DNA of 64,000 bases from contig NZ_CP043450.1 in assembly GCF_003286415.2 (NCBI RefSeq), positions 4,526,001 through 4,590,000 of the forward strand, read 5' to 3'. This document shows positions 44,893 to 52,931 of the stretch, one piece after another (the first letter of the stretch is position 1; each line of letters starts with the position of its first letter). Under the pieces are notes generated by a model. It made no database searches, had not been told where the DNA came from, and saw only the letters and a list, made by a program, of their open reading frames with translations. Source of the stretch: Mucilaginibacter rubeus (GTDB taxonomy: Bacteria; Bacteroidota; Bacteroidia; Sphingobacteriales; Sphingobacteriaceae). The position numbers and the translations under genes are program-made.

Positions 44893-47800
44893 TTAAAAAG
44901 AGGCGTTAACACCAATGTTGTATATCTTCTGACCGGCAGGATAGTTACCAAAGTCGATACCGAAGCTGGTATTATCTGTCAAGGTTGAAGGCTGAAGCTC
45001 AGGATCTAAACCGCTGTATTTAGTAATGGTGAATAAGTTGTTAGCTAACAAATAAAATCTTAGTCTCTTAATACCCAAAGCTTTGATTTGTGAATTAGGT
45101 ACAGTATAACCCAATGTTAATGATTTTAACCTAACATAGGTACCGCTTTCAACATACCATGAGTTTGGATCACCGGTGTTATCTGCGTTAGCAGTACGGG
45201 TTAATACCGGGATAGTTGCCTGGCTGTTATCAGCACCTGGTTTCCAAACTTTAGGACCTAATATATCAGCACTTACGTTACCGGTAAATACTTGTGGGAA
45301 GTAAGTCCAGTATTTAATGTAATTGAAAATCTTGCCACCGAATGAACCGTAAACAAACGCATTCAGATCAAAGTTTTTGTAGCTAAGGTTAAATGTAAAA
45401 CCGCCTGTAAATTTAGGGTTAGGGTTACCGATGAATGTTTTGTCATCAGAAGTGATCTTTCCATCGCCATTTACGTCGGCATATTTAAACAAACCTGGTC
45501 TTGCGTTAACATCGGTTGGTGAAGCAGCGATATCAGCAGCATCACGGTACAAACCGATAACTTTATATCCATAAAACTCACCTACTGGCTGGCCTGGCTG
45601 TAACCTTACAAAGTTTTGTAAACGGGTTGAACCACCGCTATTACGATCCTGGTATTTAAGGCCATTCAAATTGGTAACCATGTTTGAGTAGTGGCTCACG
45701 TTTAAGCTTAGATCATATTTCCAATCGCTGCCCACATTGCCGTGATAGCTGGTAACAATCTCAAAACCTTTATTTTTAATATTACCACCGTTAACATATG
45801 GTAAGTTTGAAACAGCAGCCGGAGCAAGTGCAATTGCAGGGTCGCCTGATTGGAATAATAAACCGGTAACTGATTTCTGGAAATACTCGAAAGTGAAATC
45901 CAACTTATTGTTAAGCAAAGTTGCATCAAAACCGATGTTCTTGATTTTATCAGTTTCCCATGTAGTTGCTAAGTTACCTTGTTGTATACGATATAAACCA
46001 GTAACGGTTGAGTTACCTGTACCGGTAATATCATAGTTGGCATTGCCGTTTGATTGAGCGTATAAGCTATAAGCATTGCTTAAGCGGGTTTCAACACCTG
46101 CAAGTGAACCTAAGCTACCATAACTTGCACGAATCTTCATGTCATTAAGCCAGCTTACATCTTTCAGGAACGCTTCTTTCGAGATCCTCCAACCAGCAGT
46201 TACCGCAGGGAAGGTACCCCATTGGTGACCAGGAGAGAAGTATGATGAACCATCACGACGTACTGTTGCACCTATGATATATTTTTCGTCAAACTGGTAA
46301 TCCAATTTTGCGAAATATGAAAGCAGGCCAGAATCAAAAAGCTGATCAACACCGTTACTTGGTGGGTTAGCACCGTTAGCTACGGTTACATAGTTAGGGT
46401 CAAACGAGATATTATAGTTACCACCACCTGCGCGGATACCACGTCTATAAGTAGTAATAGCCTCAGAACCAGCTAATAAACTAATATTGTGTTTACCAAA
46501 CTGTTGTTTGTAGTTTAAAGTGTTAGTCCAGGTATATTGGCTATTGTAGCCTGCAACTTCGGTAAAACCATTAGTTGAAGTGTTACCTTCAGAGTTTTCG
46601 TATGCAGGTACGGTAAAGTAATAGTAATAATAGTTATCAACTGCACCACCAAACTGGGTACGGATGGTGAAGTGTTTCAGGAAATCAGCTTCAGCATAAA
46701 CGTTACCGGTTATATCCCAGTTATTGTTCCTGTTGTTTTTTGTACGTTCCTGAACGGCAACCGGGTTGCTTGAGTTACCTAAGCTACCTGAACGGGTACC
46801 GGCAAAGTTGCCCATGATATCATAAACCGGGATAATAGGTGGTTCACGATAAATGTATGATATAGCGTTACCTTCGTTTTGGTTATTGCTAAGGTTAGGG
46901 CTTCTTTTGTAGAAGATGTAAGCATTTTCACCTACGCGAATGTGCGGGCCAACAGCAAAATTGGTGTTTATCCTGGCTGCATACCTTTTAAAGTAAGTGT
47001 CAATTAAAGTACCTTGTTGATTAAGGTAGCTAATAGACATCAAGTAAGTAGACTTATCGCTACCACCGCTTGCAGTAATATTATGGCTTTGTATTGGAGC
47101 TGGTTTAAACACTTCATGAAACCAGTCGGTACCTTGTTTATTGGCACGGGTGATTTGATTGTCGGTAGTGAAGGGATTTAACAAATAAGTTGATGGGTTG
47201 GTTTTTGGATCACCTTCCTTACCACCAGCTGGCGTAATATAATCTGGAATTGTCCAGGTACCGGTTTTTCCTGGATCATATTGTGGGTTACCACCGGCTA
47301 AAGGGCTGCTACCATCAGCGTTAGGGCTGTTTTTATATGATTCGTAAATAGCCTCAACATAAGTTTTGGTATCCGCAAGTTTGAAACCATCTTTTAATGG
47401 CCTTTGAGTACCGTAATAAGCGTCGTAAGAGATAGTTGCAGCGCCGCTTTTGCCTTTTTTAGTTGTAACAACAACAACACCGTTTGAACCACGTACACCG
47501 TAAATTGATGCCTGACCGTCTTTCAATACCTGGATCGATTCGATATCGTTAGGGTTTACGTCGTTTAACGATCCCTGAACACCGTCGATCACCACAAGTG
47601 GTGCAGTGCTGAAAATAGAGCCCACACCACGAACGTTTACAGTAGTATTAGCACCCGGGTTACCAGAGTTTACTACCGTAACACCCGCTGCTGTACCTTG
47701 AAGTAAGCTGGCAGTGTTTGATGCAGGTACTGATTTCATTGTTGCAACGTTAACCACCGATACCGAACCGGTGATATCTTTTTTACGCTGAGCGGTGTAA

Positions 47801-48141
47801 CCAGTTACCACAACTTCGTTAAGTGTACTGCTGCCCGATTGTAATGTAACACGCAGGTTTAAATCGGTACCTACTTTAACTTCGGTGCTTTGGTAACCGA
47901 TATAACTAACTACCAGGGTATTGCCCGGGCTCAGTGTTAAGGTGAAATCACCATTAACGTCAGTTACAGTACCAGTGCTCGTACCTTTGACGCGTACAGA
48001 TGCGCCAACGATAGGTAACTTATCGTCGGAGCCGATAACTTTACCTTTGTACTTTGTTTGTGCTGTAACTACCAATGAAGATACCAGGCAGCATAGCAGC
48101 AAACCCAAGTACCTTCCTTTTAGGAGTAAACTTTTAAACAT
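44893..48141 (-). CDS. SusC/RagA-family TonB-dependent transporter
   Basis: A 1082-residue outer-membrane transporter. Signal peptide (to about 27, VVTAQ), carboxypeptidase-D-like extension (30-110, GTVTDVNGDFTLTL), plug (STLNEVVVTGY followed by the SVSVVNVATMKS plug) and a 22-strand barrel ending in NIGVNASF, a C-terminal Phe as in outer-membrane barrels. The DNGQASIYGVRGSNGVVVV-type plug wording is the standard SusC consensus. It imports oligosaccharides with energy from TonB. It is first in a six-gene operon that continues through haloperoxidase and haem lipoproteins. Confidence 0.95.
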   Translation of the reverse strand: MFKSLLLKGRYLGLLLCCLVSSLVVTAQTKYKGKVIGSDDKLPIVGASVRVKGTSTGTVTDVNGDFTLTLSPGNTLVVSYIGYQSTEVKVGTDLNLRVTLQSGSSTLNEVVVTGYTAQRKKDITGSVSVVNVATMKSVPASNTASLLQGTAAGVTVVNSGNPGANTTVNVRGVGSIFSTAPLVVIDGVQGSLNDVNPNDIESIQVLKDGQASIYGVRGSNGVVVVTTKKGKSGAATISYDAYYGTQRPLKDGFKLADTKTYVEAIYESYKNSPNADGSSPLAGGNPQYDPGKTGTWTIPDYITPAGGKEGDPKTNPSTYLLNPFTTDNQITRANKQGTDWFHEVFKPAPIQSHNITASGGSDKSTYLMSISYLNQQGTLIDTYFKRYAARINTNFAVGPHIRVGENAYIFYKRSPNLSNNQNEGNAISYIYREPPIIPVYDIMGNFAGTRSGSLGNSSNPVAVQERTKNNRNNNWDITGNVYAEADFLKHFTIRTQFGGAVDNYYYYYFTVPAYENSEGNTSTNGFTEVAGYNSQYTWTNTLNYKQQFGKHNISLLAGSEAITTYRRGIRAGGGNYNISFDPNYVTVANGANPPSNGVDQLFDSGLLSYFAKLDYQFDEKYIIGATVRRDGSSYFSPGHQWGTFPAVTAGWRISKEAFLKDVSWLNDMKIRASYGSLGSLAGVETRLSNAYSLYAQSNGNANYDITGTGNSTVTGLYRIQQGNLATTWETDKIKNIGFDATLLNNKLDFTFEYFQKSVTGLLFQSGDPAIALAPAAVSNLPYVNGGNIKNKGFEIVTSYHGNVGSDWKYDLSLNVSHYSNMVTNLNGLKYQDRNSGGSTRLQNFVRLQPGQPVGEFYGYKVIGLYRDAADIAASPTDVNARPGLFKYADVNGDGKITSDDKTFIGNPNPKFTGGFTFNLSYKNFDLNAFVYGSFGGKIFNYIKYWTYFPQVFTGNVSADILGPKVWKPGADNSQATIPVLTRTANADNTGDPNSWYVESGTYVRLKSLTLGYTVPNSQIKALGIKRLRFYLLANNLFTITKYSGLDPELQPSTLTDNTSFGIDFGNYPAGQKIYNIGVNASF

Positions 48142-48413
48142 GAGATTGAGATTTAGTTGATTAATATATTTGATTTAAGCTTTTTGGTCGATAATTGGAG
48201 TGGCTATGTTTTAAAATGAAAAATTGCACACTTGCGGGCAACCGGTTTGAACGGGGCTGTTGTGAGATGGGCCCTGTTAAACAGATTGATTGAAGATGAA
48301 ATGCCGGAAAGTAAAAAATGTAAAGGTTTTATCATATGATCTTCTCTCGTATAAATTTTAAACTTTTTATCCGTGTTACCTTCTTTTCTGTGCTCCCGCT
48401 GCTGAAGCAACAT

Positions 48414-48421
48414 CAAAGTTA
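48414..48421 (-). promoter_or_regulatory. Candidate -7 promoter element for susC
   Basis: Reverse-strand TAACTTTG, a full TAnnTTTG match, predicting a leader of about 265 nt before the susC ATG at 48141. That is long enough for RNA-based control. Confidence 0.45.
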
Positions 48422-48501
48422 AAATGTTATAATAATATTAGATTTTGAACGCTTTCTGCTAAAACAGAAATTTATATTGGCTATGGAACTAATGTAATTA
48501 G

Positions 48502-48518
48502 TGTGTACTGTATACACA
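48502..48518. promoter_or_regulatory. Palindrome TGTGTA-N5-TACACA upstream of susC
   Basis: Perfect 6-bp arms around CTGTA. Its centre is about 100 bases before the predicted susC transcription start, a position that would suit an activator or a looping repressor. Confidence 0.55.
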
Positions 48519-48818
48519 AGTAAAAAAAGCAGATTTACAAATTAATTATTTATAGATCAATTTAACCGCTAAAATCACAAACTGCAAACATTTCATTAAC
48601 ACTTCATTAACAAAATAATATTTTTTTTAAAAATATCGCATTGTAAAAATGTTGCTATTATTCCTTAACAGTTCTCCAAAAGTTATCGAAGCAATAGATA
48701 TTGGTAAAACCGGCCCCTGCTTTTCAAAATTTTAATCTGATTTTAATGTAAGAGGCATAGTTGGCATAATTTATCAAAGTGTTAAAATATCATCATACCA
48801 TGCAAATACTGTCATGCC

Positions 48819-48852
48819 AACATTTATTATCAAAGCATCAATAATAAATGTT
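48819..48852. promoter_or_regulatory. Perfect 12-bp inverted repeat upstream of susC (dyad 1)
   Basis: AACATTTATTAT (48819-48830) and ATAATAAATGTT (48841-48852) with a 10-base loop. It shares the AACATTTATT core with dyad 2. Confidence 0.55.
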
Positions 48853-48885
48853 AAATATACATTTACACAACCTATACTTTTCTAT

Positions 48886-48912
48886 CAATAAATGTTCAAA
48901 CAACATTTATTG
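48886..48912. promoter_or_regulatory. Perfect 11-bp inverted repeat upstream of susC (dyad 2)
   Basis: CAATAAATGTT (48886-48896) and AACATTTATTG (48902-48912) with loop CAAAC. The whole 48142-49076 gap has no gene; it holds the susC promoter, the GTGTA palindrome, a doubled TTCATTAACA at about 48592-48612, these dyads and the GH3 terminator. Confidence 0.55.
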
Positions 48913-48965
48913 CAATCGATTTCACATCATTAGGACAGCATTTTACACATTTTCTCAAAAGTAAA

Positions 48966-48998
48966 ACAGCCCCGGTAAAATTTATTTACCGGGGCTGT
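48966..48998 (-). terminator. Intrinsic terminator of the GH3 gene
   Basis: A perfect 14-bp stem ACAGCCCCGGTAAA/TTTACCGGGGCTGT, followed on the minus strand by TTTTA. It separates GH3 from the susC operon. Confidence 0.85.
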
Positions 48999-49076
48999 CT
49001 GGATATTTTTCTTTATCAAAAAATACCTTTGCTATTTTTAACAAAGTGCTAAAAATGTATTACACTAAAAATGGCA

Positions 49077-51383
49077 TTATTTAGTCCACCAAACTGATGC
49101 GCTTTTCGTATCGGCCGAACTTGTTCCTATTTGTACAATAAATTCGCCTGATTCCCAATCGTATTTAAGCTGGCTGTTATAGAACTTCAATTGCTCTGGT
49201 GTAATTGAAAAACTCACCTGTTTTGACTCGCCTGGCTGAAGGTTTATTTTTTGATAACCTTTAAGCTCTTTTACCGAGCGGCTGATGCTTGCCACAGGGT
49301 CGCTTATATATAATTGTACTACTTCCTCACCAGCATATTTACCGGTATTGGTCACCGTAACAGTCGCGGTTAAAGTTTCATTACCTTTTAACTTGTTTTT
49401 GCTTACGTTAACTGCGCTATAACCAAAAGTGGTATAACTTAAACCGTAACCAAACGGGTATAGCGGATCATTTGAAATATCAAGATAATTTGACTTGAAT
49501 TTTGACGGACCACCACTGTATGGCCTGCCGGTGTTTTTGTGGTTATAGTAAATAGGTATCTGCCCTACGCTGCGCGGGAAGGTAGCAGTAAGTTTACCTG
49601 CCGGATTATAATCGCCGAACAATGCATCGGCAATCGCATTGCCTGCTTCGGTTCCCGGCGCCCAAACATCAAGTATGGCGTTGGCATGTTTATCTTCCCA
49701 GGTTAAAGTAAGCGGACGGCCATTAAATAATACAATTACCATCGGTTTACCAAGTTTTGAAAGCTCTTTCAGCATATTTTTCTGGCTTTCAGGAATATCA
49801 ATATCCGAACGGCTTGATGACTCGCCAGACATACTTTGTGATTCGCCAACTACGGCAACTATCACATCTGATTTTTTTGCAGCGTCAACCGCTTCTTTTA
49901 ACAATTCATCGGCAGGTTTGGCATCCAAAGACACCATACCCGGACCAAAGTTCAATCTTTTAATGAACAGGCTATCCTCAGTAATGTTAGCGCCTTTAGC
50001 ATAGTTAATGGCAACATTGTTACCCACAACATTTTTGATGCCTTCCATTACACTTACCGATTTTTGCCACTCACCGGCAATAACCCAGGTACCCAGCATA
50101 TCGCGGTGGTTATCGGCCAATGGGCCTACCAACGCGATACTTCCACCTTTTTTAAGCGGCAGGGTTTGATTATCGTTCTTTAATAAAACAAAGGAATGTT
50201 TGGTAATTTCCCTTGCGGCAGCACGATTGGCCGAAGATAATTCTTCTTTAGCTTCCTTGTCAGCATCCATTGATTTGTATGGGTTAGCAAACAAACCTAA
50301 TTTATACTTTGCCTCTAATACACGCTGGCAAGCCAGATCAATGTCTTGCTGGGTTATTTTCTTTTGGGTAAGCGAGTTTTTTAAGGTTTTTACAAAGCCC
50401 TCTCCCACCATATCCATATCAAGGCCTGCTTTAAGCGCAAGGGCCGATACGGTTTGCAAATCGCCAAGACCATGGGCGGTCATTTCGTTAACGGCGGTGT
50501 AGTCGGACACTACAAAGCCTTTAAAGCCCCACTGTTTCCTTAACAAATCGGTTAGTAACCATTGATTACCTGTTGCAGGTACACCATCAACAGTATTGAA
50601 TGAGCTCATAAAGCTTCCTGCGCCGGCATCTACCGCTGCTTTATAAGGAGGCAGATAATCCTGGTACATTTTAATGCGGCTCATATCAACAGTATTGTAC
50701 TCACGACCGGCTTCCGCGCCGCCATACAGTGCAAAGTGTTTAACGCAGGCCATCACAGCATCCGCATCTTTCATGTTTGAGCCCTGGTAACCCTGCACCA
50801 TTGCCTTAGCAACCTGCGAGCCATACCAGGGGTCTTCACCCGAACCTTCAGAGATACGGCCCCAGCGTGGGTCGCGGGCAATATCAACCATTGGCGAAAA
50901 CACCCAGTTCAAACCTTCGCCGGTAGCTTCCTTAGCTGCAATTTGTGCCGATTGTTTGATCAAAGCCATATCCCAGGTTGCTGACATACCCAAAGGGATA
51001 GGGAAAATGGTACGGTGACCATGAATTACATCCAAACCAAAAATAAGCGGAATATGTAATCTTGAGTTTTTAACGGCTATATCCTGGATCTGGCGGGTTT
51101 GCGCTGTGCCCCACACACCAAATACGCCACCTATCGATCCTTTTTTAATGCTTTCTTCAACACCTTTATTTACTACCGATCCTGTTGTTGCTGCCCCAAT
51201 GGTTACCAGGTTAAGCTGCCCTATTTTTTCATCAAGGGTCATTTTACTCATCAGGCCTTTAACGTAGGCGTTCATTTTCGCGTCTTCGGATTGGGATTGT
51301 GCCCATACCTTGTTAAGGGGCATCAATGCCACGCAAAACGGCATCGCAGCTATAACAAGCTGCCTTGAAAAATACTTTTTCAT
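49077..51383 (-). CDS. bglX: Glycoside hydrolase family 3 beta-glucosidase
   Basis: A 768-residue periplasmic GH3 enzyme (signal ends KVWAQS). TIM barrel (about 35-385) with nucleophile D294 in FVVSDYTAV and substrate-binding KHF (215-217); then the alpha/beta sandwich (about 410-630) with E-rich GESQSMSGESSSRSD, and a fibronectin III-like tail. Its overall order and length match BglX-type beta-glucosidases releasing terminal glucose (or xylose). It is transcribed towards susC but has its own terminator, and it shares an upstream region with the divergent Nudix regulator. Confidence 0.93.
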   Translation of the reverse strand: MKKYFSRQLVIAAMPFCVALMPLNKVWAQSQSEDAKMNAYVKGLMSKMTLDEKIGQLNLVTIGAATTGSVVNKGVEESIKKGSIGGVFGVWGTAQTRQIQDIAVKNSRLHIPLIFGLDVIHGHRTIFPIPLGMSATWDMALIKQSAQIAAKEATGEGLNWVFSPMVDIARDPRWGRISEGSGEDPWYGSQVAKAMVQGYQGSNMKDADAVMACVKHFALYGGAEAGREYNTVDMSRIKMYQDYLPPYKAAVDAGAGSFMSSFNTVDGVPATGNQWLLTDLLRKQWGFKGFVVSDYTAVNEMTAHGLGDLQTVSALALKAGLDMDMVGEGFVKTLKNSLTQKKITQQDIDLACQRVLEAKYKLGLFANPYKSMDADKEAKEELSSANRAAAREITKHSFVLLKNDNQTLPLKKGGSIALVGPLADNHRDMLGTWVIAGEWQKSVSVMEGIKNVVGNNVAINYAKGANITEDSLFIKRLNFGPGMVSLDAKPADELLKEAVDAAKKSDVIVAVVGESQSMSGESSSRSDIDIPESQKNMLKELSKLGKPMVIVLFNGRPLTLTWEDKHANAILDVWAPGTEAGNAIADALFGDYNPAGKLTATFPRSVGQIPIYYNHKNTGRPYSGGPSKFKSNYLDISNDPLYPFGYGLSYTTFGYSAVNVSKNKLKGNETLTATVTVTNTGKYAGEEVVQLYISDPVASISRSVKELKGYQKINLQPGESKQVSFSITPEQLKFYNSQLKYDWESGEFIVQIGTSSADTKSASVWWTK

Positions 51384-51505
51384 TTTTTAAATTATGTGGG
51401 TAGTAGATAATTGGTTAACAAATATGATTAATAATCAGGGCATTTCATTGCGCCTGCAAATATTTTCGACGTTTTTTAAAATGGCATACTATGGCATTTT
51501 TCATA

Positions 51506-51520
51506 GTGTATTAAGTACAC
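51506..51520. promoter_or_regulatory. Palindrome GTGTA-N5-TACAC between GH3 and the Nudix regulator
   Basis: Perfect 5-bp arms around TTAAG, with two more paired bases outside a mismatch. It lies 53 bases before the regulator ATG and 123 bases before the GH3 ATG, so it can control both. Confidence 0.6.
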
Positions 51521-51572
51521 AATTGTAAATATTATAATTAAAAAATCAAACTTTATTTGTACAATAGCACAA

Positions 51573-52334
51573 ATGTTAAGTAAACAGCAACTTATTGAGT
51601 ATAGCGAGGACGCCCGTAAAAACTACGTGAACCACATTTCTATTGATTGTGTTGTATTTGGATTTCACGAAGGGCAAATGAAAGTGCTGCTATTAAAAAC
51701 CAACGACGAAGAAAAATGGTACCTGCCTGGTGGCTTCGTGCTTAAGGAAGAACATATAGATAATGCCGCTGTAAGGATCTTGCAGGAACGTACGGGTCTG
51801 GATAAAATATTCCTGCAGCAATTCCGTGTATTTGGCGACCCAGACCGTTCAAAGTTTCACAATGATATGTACGTCGGTATGCTGCCTAAAGAAGAAAATT
51901 GGTTTTCGGGCCGTTTTATTTCAATAGGCTATTATGCGCTGGTTGATTTTTTTGACGTTACGCCTCACCCCGACCAATTTTCGGAGCTTTGCGCCTGGCG
52001 CGATCTGGACGATATGCCCGAAATGCAGCTCGATCACGAAAAGATCTATAAAAGTGCTTTAGATGCCCTGCGCCTTCAGCTCAACTATCAGCCTATAGGC
52101 TATAACCTGATGCCGCGGGAATTTACCATGCCCGAGTTGCAAAAGCTGTATGAAACTATTTTAGGTAAAAAACTGGACAGGCGTAATTTTCAGCGAAGGA
52201 TACTGGGCTTCGGTATTCTCAACCGTTCTGAAGAACCGCGTAAAGGAGGCGCGCATAAGGCGCCCTACCTGTATTCGTTTGATATGGAAAATTATCAGAA
52301 TGCCCTTACTGAGGGATTTAAGGGGGGATGGTAA
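51573..52334 (+). CDS. Nudix-related transcriptional regulator (NrtR-like)
   Basis: A 253-residue regulator. Residues 20-150 form a Nudix fold and 160-253 a winged-helix DNA-binding domain (LMPREFTMPELQKLYETILG, LDRRNFQRRILG). The Nudix box is degenerate: G54-x5-E60-x7-R68 is kept but the next Glu is I69 and the final Glu of REUxEE is R73, so hydrolysis is unlikely and ligand sensing likely. Family members commonly control sugar or NAD genes by binding palindromes, often beside their own gene. It is divergent from GH3. Confidence 0.88.
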   Translation: MLSKQQLIEYSEDARKNYVNHISIDCVVFGFHEGQMKVLLLKTNDEEKWYLPGGFVLKEEHIDNAAVRILQERTGLDKIFLQQFRVFGDPDRSKFHNDMYVGMLPKEENWFSGRFISIGYYALVDFFDVTPHPDQFSELCAWRDLDDMPEMQLDHEKIYKSALDALRLQLNYQPIGYNLMPREFTMPELQKLYETILGKKLDRRNFQRRILGFGILNRSEEPRKGGAHKAPYLYSFDMENYQNALTEGFKGGW

Positions 52335-52405
52335 ATAGTTCTTGCTAAAAAGTTCTGATTCCCCGCAGGGAATACTCATTTGTAGCAAAACAAGTAATAA
52401 AAATT

Positions 52406-52461
52406 TGCGCCGTAGGCGTTACCCATTTACATATAGTATACCGGGTAGCACCTACGGCGCA
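52406..52461 (+). terminator. Long hairpin terminator after the Nudix regulator
   Basis: TGCGCCGTAGG-CGT-TACCC pairs with GGGTA-GCA-CCTACGGCGCA except for a central mismatch triplet, followed by nine T. A partial second copy of the right arm (GGTAGCACCTAACGGTGCAT) is at 52489-52508, so this is probably a dispersed palindrome used as a terminator. Confidence 0.7.
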
Positions 52462-52552
52462 TTTTTTTTTGTGTATATCCTACAAACAGGTAGCACCTAA
52501 CGGTGCATACAAATAAAACAGGCGTAACATTGTAGCGTTGAATATCTGCGGT

Positions 52553-52789
52553 TTACTCAACTACATACTCCAGTTTCACCTGCACATTCAAATCCTCGTG
52601 CATGCTGGCAAACTGGCGCGGATTACGGGTAAAGTCGGGATCAGTATCCATATAAATGTTCGTGATCTTAACTACTTCCGGGTGCTTATCGGTGCCTATA
52701 TTATAGGTAAGCCCTTCGCTGCTCTCTAAATTTTGTTTTAGCTGAAGGTATTGCTTACCGGTTACGATGATCATTTTTTCGGCAGTCAT
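52553..52789 (-). CDS. Small hypothetical protein
   Basis: A 78-residue protein, unrecognised, with a mixed alpha/beta pattern (MIIVTGKQYLQLKQNLE) and an acidic tail. Codon use matches its neighbours, and both flanks are noncoding, which favours a real gene. The start at 52789 is the first ATG; a second at 52774 is equally possible. Neighbours give no clue. Confidence 0.6.
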   Translation of the reverse strand: MTAEKMIIVTGKQYLQLKQNLESSEGLTYNIGTDKHPEVVKITNIYMDTDPDFTRNPRQFASMHEDLNVQVKLEYVVE

Positions 52790-52931
52790 GGATATTATTT
52801 ATAAATGGTAAATTCCTCAAAACCGTACTGAATTATTCTGTAACACACCGGTGATACAAAATTATCGCCTACCAGGTTCAGTAACGGTTTATTATATTTA
52901 CCTCAAATATAACTTATATACATCTGCATAA

